DNA of 64,000 nt from Coffea arabica (Eukaryota; Streptophyta; Magnoliopsida; Gentianales; Rubiaceae), in contig NC_092323.1 of the NCBI RefSeq assembly GCF_036785885.1, positions 6,766,501 through 6,830,500 of the forward strand. The letters are read 5' to 3'. The notes under the pieces were generated by a model, which saw only the letters and a program-made list of their open reading frames with translations, searched no databases and was not told the origin of the DNA. Position numbers and translations under genes: made by a program. How positions within the stretch are numbered: position 1 is the stretch's first letter; the number at the start of each line of letters is the position of its first letter. This document shows, in pieces, positions 9,800 to 22,127 of the stretch.

Positions 9800-12057
9800 T
9801 CATCCACTACCACCAGTTCCACCTCATCCCCGGGCTCCAGCCTGTTGGGCTCTTCTGCCTTCTGAGGGTCGATGCAGTCTATGGAGAGGACCGCTGGCCT
9901 CTTTTCTTCTGACCTCGGTGAGGGCCGGGGGGTGACTGCTGCTTGAATGGTGGCGAGGTAGCATTCCCGGGCGGCGCCCACATCGCTGCTTAGCTCGGCC
10001 ACCCCCGCAGATGTTGGGAATTTAAAGCTCAGGTGGTAGGTGGAGTATACGGCTCTCAAGGCATTGAGCGTGGGCCGGCCTATCAGCATATTGTAGGGGG
10101 AGTCTGCTTTGACCACCGCAAAACTGACAGGCACAGTTCGGCAGCGTGGATGACGCCCGATTGTTACCACCAGGGTCAACATGCCTTCCGGGTGGACGAC
10201 GTGTCCCCCGAATCCCACGAGGGGAGTCCTGACAGGAGTGAGTTGCTCCCTGGTCAGTTTCAAACTTTCGAAAGTCCGGTAGTACAAGACGTCTACCGAG
10301 CTTCCGGGGTCTACGTAGACCTTTTTGACTACGTAGTTGTTGGTGAGGACTTCAATCACAAGAGCTTCATGATTGCTGGAGGCCGCAGGAACGGGGTCAG
10401 CGGGACCGTAGGTGATGACCTCAGACAGCCGAGAGCTCGGCTCGGCCACCTCCATCTCGGCCTGGCGGTAGGTCCGCTTCCGGGAGTTCTGGCTGTCTCC
10501 TCCCGTTGGTCCTCCCGCGATGGTATTGATCACCCCGGCGATGTTGGGGCCGTAGCCCGGTGAGCCATCGCGTGGGGGCTGCTTGTCCTCCCTACGGTCT
10601 TCGGGATCTCGGCAATGCATGTTCGTGTCCCGTCGGTCGTCGCGGCGAGGGCCCCGGTTCTCCCGGTGGGAGACACTTCGGTTGAAGCCTCCATCCTTGC
10701 GGACGAATTGCTTCAGGTATCCTTGCCGGATCAAATTTTCGATTTCCCGCTTCAGGTCGTTGCAGTCTTCAGTCTCGTGCCCTACATCACGGTGGTAGGC
10801 ACAGTAGAGGTTCGAGTTCCTCTTATCTCTCCTCCCCGGAATTTCGGGAGGGTTTCGGCCGAGGTGATTCTGCCTCATCACAGCCAGGACGTGGGCCCGG
10901 CTCGAATTGAGGGGCGTCAGCTCGGCGTCCGAGGTGGACGATCTGCCTTTCACGATCCGGTCGAAGACACTTCGGCGGTCTCGGGGTTGGTTTGAAGTGC
11001 CACTTGGGCCTGGTTCACCTCGGCCAGTGTCTTTCCTCCTTCGGGGATCTTGCCCCGTACGAGATGTTTGGGCTTCTCGCTTCATGCGATTTACATCTTC
11101 ACTTCGGATTCCCTGGTCCACCCTTTCCCAGAGCTCCCGGAGTGTACGGGGGTACTGCCGATGGATTTCGGTGTTAAAGATCCCTGCTATTAACCCGTTG
11201 GTGAAAGCAGCAATAGTTACCTGCTCGTTCTGGTCAGGTATCTGTACATTCTCCTCGTTGAACCTTTGGGCGTACGAGCGAAGTGACTCGCCCTGACCCT
11301 GTTGCAGGTTCAAGAGGTAAGCTGAAGTCTTTGTTATTGGTCGAGACGACACAAAGCGGTGAATGAACCGGTCTATCAGCTCATCCAGGGAGGAAATGCT
11401 CCCCGGTTCTAAACTCCAGAACCACTTCCGGGCGGTCCCGTGCAGGAAGATGGGGAAAGCCCGACAGATCAAGGCGTCGGGGACGCAGTAGAGTCGGAAT
11501 GCGGAGATGAAGGCGCGGAGGTGATCCTCGGGGTCACCTCGGCCGTCATAGGTGTGCAAATTTGGAAGCTTAAAGTTCGGGGGCACCATTTCCCCGTTGA
11601 TGTCATCAGTGAAGGGCGGAGCCCTCATGTAATCAGAAGCTAGGCCTCCGGGACGCCGAGGTGGGTCCTCGGCTCGTTTTCCCAGTAGTCCCCGAGAAAA
11701 CGCTCGGGAGATGGAGGCAATCTTGGAGGTTGCCTTGGATGAGGCTCGCCTGGAGGTGCTCCGAGATAGACGCCCATCTTCGGAGTCCTCGCCTGAGGGC
11801 ACTTCAGGGGACTTCGTCGGTCTCCTCTTGGAAGACTCGACTTTTTCTTTTTCCTGCCTCTTGAGGTACCTTCCTAGTTCCTCAAAGATGTTGGGGTTGT
11901 CCGTGACAAACTCGGCCATCTTGGCGATGGCCTCCTCATTGTTGGGTTGGGTCCTTTGGGACCCATGTTCCTCAGAGATACGATCTTGCTGGGCTCCGGA
12001 TGTCTGCCCAGCCCCAGTTGAGGGAACTCTTCCGCTTCTGGAGCGCGTGGATCTCAT
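9800..12057 (-). CDS. gag and protease region of the Tat element
   Basis: The coding region starts about 15 bases beyond the primer-binding site with MRSTRSRSG. A retrotransposon gag domain covers about residues 140-320 and includes the block ARKWFWSLEPGSI. Around residue 430 is a zinc-knuckle-like CX2HX4HX4C motif in CAYHRDVGHETEDC, the form seen in Tat-type gag. The protease is marked by VYVDPGSSVDVLYY, where DPGSS replaces the usual D-S/T-G. Highly charged linkers separate the domains. Gag would build the particle and the protease would cut the polyprotein. The boundaries are those of the recognisable domains and are approximate. Confidence 0.9.
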
Positions 12058-12073
12058 TTTAGCAGTAATCTCG

Positions 12074-12091
12074 TTTCCACAGACGGCGCCA
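12074..12091 (-). other. Primer-binding site of the LTR element
   Basis: Two bases inside the 5' LTR, the minus strand reads TGGCGCCGTCTGTGGAAA. The TGGCGCC start matches the CCA-bearing 3' end of a tRNA whose acceptor stem ends GGCGCCA, a type common in Tat and Athila elements. The tRNA itself was not identified further. Confidence 0.85.
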
Positions 12092-12093
12092 AT

Positions 12094-12689
12094 TGAAGAG
12101 GCGATTTTTGGTGGATAAGTAAGCCGACCTAAATCAGTCCTCTCTGAGATGAGGTGAGGTGAATTCGTGTGTCCGAAGTCAACCTTCTTGTCCGAAGTGA
12201 ATGGCGGGGCTTCTCCCCTGGTATCACTCCGACGATTAAGTTAGTATGAGAACGAGAAAATGCTAGAGTATGAGCAAATGAACAGTGTATGCTTACTTGT
12301 TGGGAGGGTGTGGGGTATTTATAGAATGAGAGTGGAGGGCAGGACGGAGGTCTTATGCCGGTGGGACCCATGTCCTGCCATTACGGCTCTGCTCCCTGTC
12401 AGATACCCTGACTCTGACACTGTAGCCGCCCGGACAGGGTGACGGGGAGTCCTTTGCAGTAGCCATTAAGTGCAACAGTGCTTTTCAGATAAAGCACACT
12501 GATCCCGGGTGATGTCAGGTGTCCTGACATCATTAGCGTGTAGCTGAGGTGAAGGTGCCGAGGTCACCTACCCGGTAGACTAGGGATTTAGCCGAGCTTA
12601 GGGGATATCCCCGAGACGCGGATGAGCTCTGATGAAGGACGAGGTGAGTTCACCTCGGGCATGAAGGATGGCCGAGGTGAGCATCCTCA
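12094..12689 (-). repeat. 5' LTR of the Tat element
   Basis: 596 bases, the upstream LTR in element orientation. On the minus strand it begins TGAGGATGC and ends CTCTTCA. A TATAAATA box lies at 12316-12323 on the minus strand and is the likely start signal for the genomic transcript. A perfect 9-base inverted repeat with a TGT loop lies at 12511-12531. Line-by-line comparison with 2974-3569 showed no difference. Confidence 0.95.
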
Positions 12690-12694
12690 GTGCC
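12690..12694. repeat. Target-site duplication, right copy
   Basis: GTGCC directly after the LTR element, identical to 2969-2973. The match shows that neither element end has been trimmed and that the two LTRs belong to one insertion. Confidence 0.9.
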
Positions 12695-14128
12695 CAAACA
12701 GATGGGCATAAGAATAGTACTTTTCTGCTGGTACCTCTTAACGAGGAGAAGAAAGATGCAGATAGTCCAGGTGCATGCAAAAGACAGAAGAAAAGAAGTC
12801 TAATCATGTGAAATTTGCTACTCCTACTAAAGTGAGGGGCCAAAATCACCAGCTTCTGCCGCCCAAAGTTTGACGTTAAACATCTAGAAATGAGATAGTG
12901 ATGGCCCAACCAAAACTTTTTCCAATATTAATTAGTAGACTAATCACTTTGTTACGTTGATCTGTGAAATCAGTTGTGTGTCTCGAATTGACAACACCAT
13001 CTCAAAGCTAGCAAGGATGCGCCTAACACTCTTTTAATATTGATTAATATTGCCCCCAAGAAATTACAATTAGCGTCTAAGTTATCCCTTTCGTCACTTC
13101 TACAAAATATTGGGTGAATTTTGTCTGTTGTTTTTTTTTTTTTTTAAATTTTGTCATTGTTGTTATTAACAGAGTATACGATTAACAAATAATTAGAACC
13201 CAAATTCAGTGCTAGTTATAGCAACCTGCCAATAAAAAAAAAACAGAGAAAGTAATGCCATCTTTTATTACTAAAATACTTTGTTTTGACTGCGTCGCAT
13301 TATGTATCATTTGCTAACCTCCAAATCTTCTACCTTTGATTCAAATTTAAATCAAATGGAGGAAATCTAAAGATATTTATATATTGATAGATCTCAACAA
13401 CACGGTTTTCTATATCTACTTATCTTTCAGGAGTATATTCATGCACTTGCTCATGATCCTAGTTTAAACCGACTGATTTTGTTAGAAAATCTAGTTTATG
13501 ATAATAAATCCAGATTCCTAATTGTGAAATATTTAATTACTCGAATTTATCAACAAAATCATTTTATTACTTTTGCTAATAATTTTAATCAAAATCTATT
13601 TTTTTGGTCACAACAAGAATTTATATTCTCAAACAAATATTAGAAGGACTTGCATTTATTATGAAAATTCTATTTTATATACGACTAATATCTTCTCAGA
13701 GGGGGAAAAGGGTATTAAAATATCATAGTTTATGATCAATTTGTTCACTATTTCCTTTCTCAGAGAACAAATATTTGTAGGGGGAAAGGACTTAAATCGA
13801 AATAAAAATTCGTAGGGACTCAAAGCAAACTCTTTTATATACTTTTTTTTTAACCTAAGATTTTGTTGTAGCTATGAAATTGCTTTTAACTAAATAGTCA
13901 TAAAACCTCCTTATTACAACTTCTCTCGCAAGTTTGATGAAAATTTTTCTTCGGATTGTTATTCTAATAAATTTCACAACTCTTAAAAGAGACGTGCTCT
14001 GTGGTGTAGGCTGCGCTGCCGTATTATATTCTCCATTACTTCCAAAATAATTTACTAACTTGTTATTACGTACGCTATATGTAAAGTAATTTACTACTCC
14101 TACACAACTTTGTACCAAAAAGAGAAAA

Positions 14129-14150
14129 ATAATAATAATAATAATAATGA
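14129..14150. repeat. AAT microsatellite
   Basis: About seven AAT/TAA units in a row, followed by a degenerate ATGATAAT. Confidence 0.85.
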
Positions 14151-15224
14151 TAATTAAGGAGGTAGTTGAACTCTTATATCCGCTATGAACCTTTATTTAG
14201 TGACAGCATTCTTCTTATTACTGTTCTTTCACATGAATGCTACTTGCAGTTCATCCAATAAACAACACTAGGATATTCATTCGGGCCATTTTCACTTTCG
14301 TCATAATAAGTATAGAAGTGAAGTTTAAAAGCCATGTACAGTATAGCCGGTAGCTAAGCTAAACTAAAGTGTGGAAAAATCAAACAGAAAGAATATTCTT
14401 GCGTTGGTTTCAATGAATTAGCTAGGTGACACTGGAATATGCCAAGGTGCATACTATAAAGTGCATGGAAGGCCTTATGATATCTTATCACAACCGACGC
14501 GTCTGTAGGTCAATGGCGTTGTACATTAATCCCTTGACCTGGGAGAGAAATATATGCCAGAGGATGAGATAATAGCAGCAGTGTAAAAGGAGAAATTAAT
14601 CAAACATTTGCTTCCTTTTTCTGTGTATGGATTATGAGACTAGGGCTATCAATGCTTTTGCTTGTCGGCCTCATGGTAAGCATTTTGATTTGAGCGATCA
14701 ATCAGATTAATAGCCAGCTGTTTAGTCCTCATGAATCATGACCATTCTATTCAACTGTAGATTCCCACCCTAAATTTTCTAAGCACTCTAGCTTAATTTA
14801 ATGAAGCGAAAGTTAGTTAGGTATGAATGTATGATGTTGAACAAACGAACATTCAGATTCTTCAAGGACTTTTAAATTGCTGATAAAGTCCATCCCGATG
14901 CTTAATCTGTTGATCATGTTCAGGTTAACTCTCTGTTGAATTAAAGTACCGCGCAAGAAACAGGTGAAGGGCATCTCTGCTATCCATTGCTGAACAGTCC
15001 AATCATCGTTCTTGCTGGAGAGATGCCATACAGGAGTAAAAAATAGCTTCTCGCAGATCAGCAGTAGCGCAAGAGTAGAAACTTATGCTGCCCAATTAAA
15101 CACACAAAACGTTCTACCCACCCCCATATCATGTGAATGCCTCCTCGTACAAGACTTTCATCCTATTTATGTATATATATGCTAGGTATAGATGATTGAG
15201 CTACACATATACATACATACGTAC

Positions 15225-15229
<5 letters not shown>

Positions 15230-15256
<27 letters not shown>
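15230..15256. repeat. TA microsatellite
   Basis: A TGTG start followed by about 12 TA units, preceded by a partly palindromic CATACATACGTACATGTGTG stretch. Confidence 0.9.
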
Positions 15257-15257
<1 letters not shown>

Positions 15258-16667
15258 TCTCAAGAATGTGGTCAGCTTCCAGAAGATGGTCACGGCTCCA
15301 ATTCTGGCAGGGTTAAACATATAGAAAAGCCACAAACATAAATCGTACTGTAAACAAAAGGCCAGCCAGATGTATAAAATAATTCTCAAGCACGCATCAA
15401 ACTGGCACTTTGCTATTGTACTTATTGACCTTTTTAATCACCTCAATAAGCTAGCATTATTGCCTTGCCTTTAACACTTACTATTAGTTGTTTAATTTTA
15501 GATGGCGAGAATGGATAGAAAAGTTTCTGGGTAAAAGATACACCTACTGAACCAGTACGGATTAGTAAACAAAAGAGATTAATTTGGACCAGGCACGAAT
15601 TAAAAGATGGATAAGGCTTATTACTCTGCTGCAGATTGCAATAAATCTGATGTTCTCATACATACATGATCGCTTTTGCAAATGCTTCTTGACGTAACCG
15701 TTGCTTATACTTGCGGCAGTTTATGGAAGGTTGCTTGCTACATCTTGTTGCCGTCACAATTCGTATAACATACTTTAATACTACTTATTTATCTCATCAA
15801 CTCATATTGTGGCTATTATTTTCTTGAAGTCAACTCCTAATACTACTTGAGACATGATAATTTGATTAGATATTATCTGCAACACAAGTGCCCTTGCTCC
15901 TCCTCTCTATTATTTTCTTTTTTTAAAAAAAAAAAATTATGTTTATTCTTTCTTCTCATAATAATGAACTACTGATTATTCTTTAATTTGTCATCCATAT
16001 TATATATATACTACTCCTTAATTTAATTGTCTAGAAAGAAATGTTACGCTGTTGTATTTTACTACAATTAATACAAAATAAAGTTTAATAATAGGAAATT
16101 GCTAAATTCATCACACCGCTCTATCTCTATCTCAAATGCATGCACAACTTCGATGTATTGATGATGCCTCATAACATTAGTACCAAAATTTGTACTTAGT
16201 GTAAATTTAAAAATATCGAAATTTTCCTATTTATAAATAACCTGTTAGCCACTGCTTCCTGGTTCCAACTGAGTTATAATCATCATATTTCAAGTGAAGA
16301 TTGTTCCAAATATTACCAAAAATTTGAGTCATATATTAAGCATTTTGTGCTCCCGTCAAAAGATAAATACACACTAATCCTTTTTTTTTTTTTTTTTTCT
16401 CAGTAACACCGCCATGGAGCCTTGCGTTTGCCATTAATCTAGCGAGCAAGTGGGACAAATATTTCCGCAGCCATTGGTCAACTTCCCAAAGATAATTAAT
16501 CTGAGTTTTTCCACCATAGGAAGGATCGTAGGAGGTCACGAGGGATCTGAAATACATAAACAGTTGATGATGGTGACTTAAATCACTCTATTATTATTAA
16601 TTATTGAAATACTAAGAGTGAGTGTTAATCTTAATGTCGCGTGGTTGCATAATTGGAGAAGTCGAGG

Positions 16668-16832
16668 GACGTCACAACTCATAGGGACCAGGAGCCATGA
16701 GCTGAGAACGACAAATACGGCGCGCCAAGCCGAGCCCAAACGAATCAGGCCCCCGAAATCCTCCACGTTGGCACCTCCCTTCCAACACTACTGCCTCCCC
16801 TCACGCTCATCCATCGGTTGCTTGACACGTGT
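16668..16832 (+). promoter_or_regulatory. ACGT-core elements upstream of the bZIP gene
   Basis: GACGTC (16668-16673, C-box type) and the palindrome ACACGTGT (16825-16832, G-box/ABRE type) lie 300-470 bases before the bZIP start. Both are classic plant bZIP binding sites, so the gene may respond to other bZIPs or to itself. That is inference from sequence only. Confidence 0.45.
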
Positions 16833-17050
16833 GACAACAGTGATCCCACCTGCTTTGTTTCTTCATGACTAAGCTTGAACGTGTGGGACCCGCCAGCTGA
16901 TGTCACCCCATGCACTCTTTTTAAAAAGCCAAAACGCTACCCCACCCCGCTAGTGCCACCTGACTCAAAAGTTTAATGCCTAAACTTGGGCGGCTGTTTT
17001 TTACCAAAATGTCCCTGAGTGGACCACCATACAGCCCCTCAGGCTCCTCC

Positions 17051-17057
17051 TTAAATA
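17051..17057 (+). promoter_or_regulatory. TATA-like box of the bZIP gene
   Basis: TTAAATA, 76 bases before the ATG at 17133. The short pyrimidine-rich leader after it (CTCCCACCTTTCCTC) fits a transcription start near 17085. Confidence 0.45.
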
Positions 17058-17132
17058 CGAGCCTCCTAGCTCTCGTTCCTTCCCTTTTCCCCTCCCACCT
17101 TTCCTCACTGCTCCATTATTGATTTTCCGGCC

Positions 17133-17837
17133 ATGTTGTCCGCCGACGGTCTGTTCGGAAACCCTTTTCCGGCTTTTGAGAGTGGTTTCCCTCCTTGGGA
17201 CTGCCAAGAACCACCTTTTGTCTTTCCACAACATGATGACCCGATTCTTTCCCCACTAGAAGAACTACGAGTAGAAGCCCAAGAACCGGTAATTTCTAAT
17301 TCCGGTTCGGAAACCTACACTCCGCCCCCGCTCGATCCAACCGGACAGGCTATTTCCATTTCGGGTTCAGAAAACTATGATCCAACCCCGCTTGATTCAT
17401 CTTCCGGTTCGGAGGAACCGAACCAAAACAATAAAAGGCCTTACTCCGGTTCAGATGATACCACGAACCCAGCCGTTGATTCTGCCGCAGACGAGCGAAA
17501 GCGCAGGCGCATGTTATCGAACCGGGAGTCCGCGAAGAGGTCCCGTATGAGGAAACAGAAACATCTGGAGAACTTGAGGAACCAAGTGAGTCGGCTTAGA
17601 ATTGGGAACCGGGAACTAGTGAACCGGCTACGTGTTGTTACCCATCACTGCCAACTGGTGAGGACTGACAACGACCGGCTCCGGTCGGAGTCAGTCATCC
17701 TCCGGCAACGTCTTTGGGACATACGTCAAGTGTTGCTGGTCCGGCAACTTCAGCAACAGCTGGCTACCTCTGCATGGCCATGCAATAATCTTACGCCCAT
17801 GAACGATGAAACTATACCGCAACCATTAATCACATGA
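17133..17837 (+). CDS. bZIP transcription factor, group S (bZIP4 / OCS-binding-factor-like)
   Basis: An intronless gene of 234 codons. The basic region spans residues 121-144 with the invariant N-x7-R spacing (N130...R138 in NRESAKRSR). A long zipper of heptad-spaced leucine and other hydrophobic residues follows over about 145-203. The C-terminal SAWPCNN block is one I recall from Arabidopsis bZIP4-like proteins. The protein should be nuclear, binding ACGT-core DNA as a dimer. Residues 54-73 and 74-93 form an imperfect tandem duplication (ISNSGSETYTPPPLD / ISISGSENYDPTPLD) of acidic, proline-rich character, perhaps an activation region. No sucrose-control uORF is evident in the short leader. 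The start sits in GGCCATGTTG after a TATA-like box. The exact group-S subtype is uncertain. Confidence 0.95.
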   Translation: MLSADGLFGNPFPAFESGFPPWDCQEPPFVFPQHDDPILSPLEELRVEAQEPVISNSGSETYTPPPLDPTGQAISISGSENYDPTPLDSSSGSEEPNQNNKRPYSGSDDTTNPAVDSAADERKRRRMLSNRESAKRSRMRKQKHLENLRNQVSRLRIGNRELVNRLRVVTHHCQLVRTDNDRLRSESVILRQRLWDIRQVLLVRQLQQQLATSAWPCNNLTPMNDETIPQPLIT

Positions 17838-20800
17838 CCTTAAAGAATCATTAAAAACCCGCTTCACATAAAAGCTACTAAAACCGAAGATATGCAAGAA
17901 CCCCGACACATTTCTCTGTCCGTCTCTCTCTCTCTCTTCCCTCTTCCCTCTTTTGCTCTCTCTTTCTCTGTAAATTAAAGCTAATAGAAGAGACGGATAG
18001 GTGTTACTCTTGAGCTATTTTTAGACATGGGGGACGTTGGAGAAAAAAGAGTAGTAGTCTCTTTTTTCTTTTTTCGTTTTTTGGCTACGCCAGCAGAATC
18101 ATCACTCTGTAGAGAGTTGTCCAATGTTTGGCTATTGCTTATCAGTAAATTATAATAATCGAAAGTCTTCTCATTGAACTTCTCTTGCCTTGCGTATTTC
18201 GTACCATACTATAGATCCCTGGCTAATCAGGTCTTAACTACAACGTTTTGCAAATTCTGTGACTGACCAAAATATCATCGACATCGACTCGTTTGTGACT
18301 ATCGTATGGCGTTTTTCTCCTAACCTTACTTCTGACAATCGGTGAATAGAACTAGTATGGTATGTCTTCAATTTATATGTTGTCACTATCGCGTGGAAAT
18401 CGAGTACAAATGCTATTGACGGAGTAACACTGCTCTGATTACGACGGCTAATGGAATCGGGCAACTTATGGGTGCTATAATTAAAAGGACGCTTTAGCGA
18501 AGAAACGATAAAGTTCTTCATAATGATTTTCATTTCATCCGTGAAGAAAGATGCCGACTCACAAGAGACCATCCAAGTGTATACAATAGCCCATTATTAG
18601 CCGTCCTCATCAAGCAAATTAATTATAACTTATTAACACAACCAGAACAAATGTTCGTCCCGCAATAATCTTGTTTAAGTAACATCACGTCCATGTCCAT
18701 GAGCTTTAATAGAAGAAAACAAAGTAGCATGACATTAGACAAGGAATATACCAAAGATGGGAATTTGGTTCTTTCTCTGCAAGCAAGTCCGGATATCAGC
18801 ATGCTTTTACTTTGGCAAACTTAGTAGGCTTCGAATTATATAGAACTTTAGAAGTCAGATAAAAAGAAAAACCTTACAACTTCATAAAGAGATGCATTAC
18901 CTTTTTTTAAAAAAAAAAAAAAGAAATAAAATAGGAATGTCACTTAGGGTGCCATTCTTAGCCACTAATTAATTTTTTGAAGTTATTGTATTCTATGTCC
19001 TTATCCTCATATTTTAGGTATTTTGCCCCCTTGATTTTTAGATGCTTTTGCAATTATTAAAAATGTCAAGCAAGCAATACGAGTAAAGATTGGAGCAATT
19101 TTCTGTATGTACGTAATTTGTAAAATTACAACACTAGAATCCCTTTTTGAATTGAAGGGAGACTCTTAACTAACTTTATAAAGAGATGGATAATATTTTC
19201 TTTTTCTTTTTTTTTTAGTCTAAATAGAGATCGAAAAATAGAAAGTTTGAGAGTTCAATCAGGAAACTTATTATGTCACGGTTACCAGATAATCATCTTC
19301 TATTTAGTTAAAGTGGGTCTTGAAGACACCTCATAATTTATAATTAAGAAAACGGGCTATGTCAGACATAGTGATTAAGGACGTAATCCAATCAGCCCAT
19401 TGCACAACAAATGAAAGAGATTGCAATTTTGCGCATGTCACCTCCGTTGTAATTCATTTCCATTAACCTAATGCTAATTAAAAAACAATTACTACCAGAT
19501 CAAGGAAGTATTTATGCTCGACACTAGGAAAGCAATTAAGGACGTATGCAACGGACGCTCCCCACGTATCAAACTAATTCCTTGTTTCAACCGCCTACTG
19601 CCTTTTGTGCCCCGTGGTGATAAGCATCAAGGCATCGTCCAACATTCAAACCGCTTGATGCTATGGTCCCAATGCTTTAGAACTAGTATTATGTTTCGGA
19701 ACACCGTCTTGAAGTTTCTTAGCTTTAAGTCAAAAGACCTCATCATAAATCACAATCAGATTGATTTTGCCAATTACCTAAGTTGCAAAATGTATTCACG
19801 TTATTCATCACTCAGCAATATTTCCCCACAGGAGGTGGACAAATAATAACAAGAAGATCTAATTTGTACCATTAAATAAATGAAAATTTGTAAATCTAAC
19901 CAAACACGTTTCTACATTTTGTGCAACTTTTTAAAAAGGCAAGCATACGACCAAAGATTGATGAGTTTAAGCAGCTTTTAGGAATCTGATAATCTGATAT
20001 TTGTGTGGTGCAGAATGCATGGCTGTTAGCTTAGGGCTGGTCCGCTGTCTTTTAGGGGGGTAGGTAAGAATTGGAACCCAATCTTTCTTTCTTTTTGACA
20101 GGGTCTTTGATTGATTACAACTAGTTTACGAGAAGCCTGCCCCCTCAATAGTCATTATGCTTCTTTTTTCCTTTCTTTCTTTCTAGTTTCCACCGGTCGT
20201 TCTGGCTCTTTTGTACTTGGCCTTTAAAAAGCTTTGTTAAGGGAATCAAGGCGTTGGGACGCTGTCTCTTCCTTTCTTCATCTCTAAGTTAAAAAGATGA
20301 AATGTGGGCCTCTCCAAGTTTAAACGTGTCCAAATGAAGTGGGATCCAAAAATTTAACGCCTGTACACGCGTGAATTGCAGGAGGCTGTGGATTAATCTC
20401 CAATAATTGCCACTCAACCATCAGCATCAAGTTGGTTTTTTTGGTTAAGTGTAAATTTTTCGAGATTCCCAAGTTCTTGGATTTATTTGGCCAGCCCAGT
20501 TGCTACTAGGACTAGTACTATTTGCCAAAGCAAGAAATTAAGGCTGGCTGGTCCAGATTAATCTTCACTTCTGAACCACTCACTCACTATTCGTTGCTTG
20601 ATTCCTTTTCTTTCTAATTTTTGCTTTCTCTACTGGAGAAGGAGCAGAAGGAGGAAGAGAGAGTAGTGTATGGTGAAGTGATTACTCCACTACATATTAG
20701 AAAACCATAATGTTGAAAATTACACCTGAATGAATTTCCTTTCTGGGTAACTGGAAGTTTATACATATTTGCGTCGTTTACTTATGGATGAGTGGCTGAG

Positions 20801-22127
20801 GTCCAGCACTTAATTTAAATTCAAAAATTATGTTGACGACAAAGATTAGACGTTGTTATAAACTATATATATATTTAACCGAGTCTGAGGCCGGCAACGA
20901 TAAATGATTGACTTCAGTAATTACTCCTATTGTCAATTTCTTGAAGAATTTCTCAAGGTTTGTCTTTCACTTTCAGAGTACCCCCCCTCCATTTCTGTCG
21001 AAGTTCCCCGTAGTTTCGATAAGTGATTTGATATGAGCAACGCCAATAATAAAGACCTAGAAGAAGGGTGTGAACAATTTTATTACGTACCATGGGATCC
21101 AATCATCCACCATCGATCTCTTTTATTTTCTTCCCAACAAAAATATTTCCGAGGGATCATATGGTCGCATCTATGAGCTTTCTTCGTAAGAAATATCGAC
21201 GGTGTCACTTTCGTTACCAACTAACCCTTTGAAAAACAATTATCATTGCATATATCCCATGAATCAAAGTCCAAAGTCTCCGAGTCCAAGAGAAATCTAA
21301 CTTATTAATTGGAGCCAAAGAATTGAACTTGCCTGCCAGGCCTACCACTAGAAAACAACAAAGTAATCAACGACATCATTAGAGTTCTGTGCTTTTTTTT
21401 TCAAGGAAAGATACCGTGTTCTCTTTATTTGCGGACAATATCTTACCAATATTTCCAACCCAAAAAAAAAAAAAAACAAAAATTCCAAGAAAGCGACTAC
21501 CTGGAACTCAACTGGGGCAAACATGATGATACTTGAACCAGAAACATAAAAATATTTCGTCAGATTCTAACCCATACGTACAGATCAATCTCAGGACTTT
21601 AATCCGAATCTTGTGAACATATCAATATCTGGTTGATCAATCTCTCTTCTTTTTTTTTTTCAATCACAAATTTAGATTGAACGAGTGTGTAAATTTAGAT
21701 CGCAATTGAGGTTGAGATTGACTTTCGGAAACGTTGCACGTGATTTGATTGGGAACTCTTTTGTGGTAGTATAGTATCTAATATGCTGCTTGACTTCTTG
21801 TTACCTCAAGAACGAGCAGTTTAGAGGCCAAAACCCTGAAGTAACTCTAACCCCAAGGATTGGCAAATGTCAAAATCATTTTTCAGCGAAGCAACTCGGC
21901 AACTTCCTCTCCAACCCAAAAAAACAAATGGAAATATTACACCATCAAAATTCACTACTGTTTTACGTTGCACATCTATGAAATTTTATCTTATCAGTAG
22001 CAGGTCTCGAAATACATCATGCTAGACAGATGCTTCATCTTTTTTTCTGGTTGAAGATTAAACCTTTTTGGTTTTCCAACAACTAACATAAGTATTTATT
22101 AGTTTTTCAAATCTCCCACTCACATTT
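17838..22127. other. Intergenic after the bZIP gene
   Basis: The first 350 bases are probably the bZIP 3' UTR, with a CT-rich tract at 17915-17937. The rest is AT-rich with poly(A) and poly(T) runs and no convincing coding sequence. An open frame of 110 codons at 19514-19846 has no recognisable motif and is not called. Confidence 0.5.

Larger units (their letters stand above)
2974..12689 (-). mobile_element. Ty3/gypsy LTR retrotransposon, Tat lineage, very young
   Basis: A 9.7-kb element read on the minus strand. In element order it has a 5' LTR (12094-12689), primer-binding site, gag and protease, reverse transcriptase, RNase H and integrase, an antisense coding region, a polypurine tract and a 3' LTR (2974-3569). 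It is flanked by the 5-base duplication GTGCC. The LTRs begin TG and end CA and read as identical over 596 bases, so insertion was very recent. The order RT-RNase H-integrase is that of Ty3/gypsy. The plant-type RNase H and the antisense ORF between pol and the 3' LTR point to the Tat group (relatives of Grande, RIRE2 and Retand). It looks close to whole, with about one break in the pol region. Treated as a fossil. Confidence 0.95.
12695..16660. other. Intergenic, AT-rich, no gene recognised
   Basis: Long AT-rich stretch with many stops in all frames. It contains an AAT microsatellite (about 14129-14150), a TA microsatellite (15230-15256) and several poly(T) runs. No bounded transposon or RNA gene was found. 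Confidence 0.5.

Noticed and set aside
10033-10563. A 176-codon plus-strand frame and several others opposite gag and pol
   Set aside because: They are antisense shadows of the strongly biased gag-pol codons. Unlike 4076-6378 they match no family.
16578-16872. Open frames on both strands just upstream of the bZIP gene
   Set aside because: This is the GC-richer promoter with G-box and C-box elements. No protein-like features.
19514-19846. 110-codon open frame
   Set aside because: No motif, no clear promoter or splice sites, and surrounded by AT-rich non-coding DNA. Length is within chance for the window.
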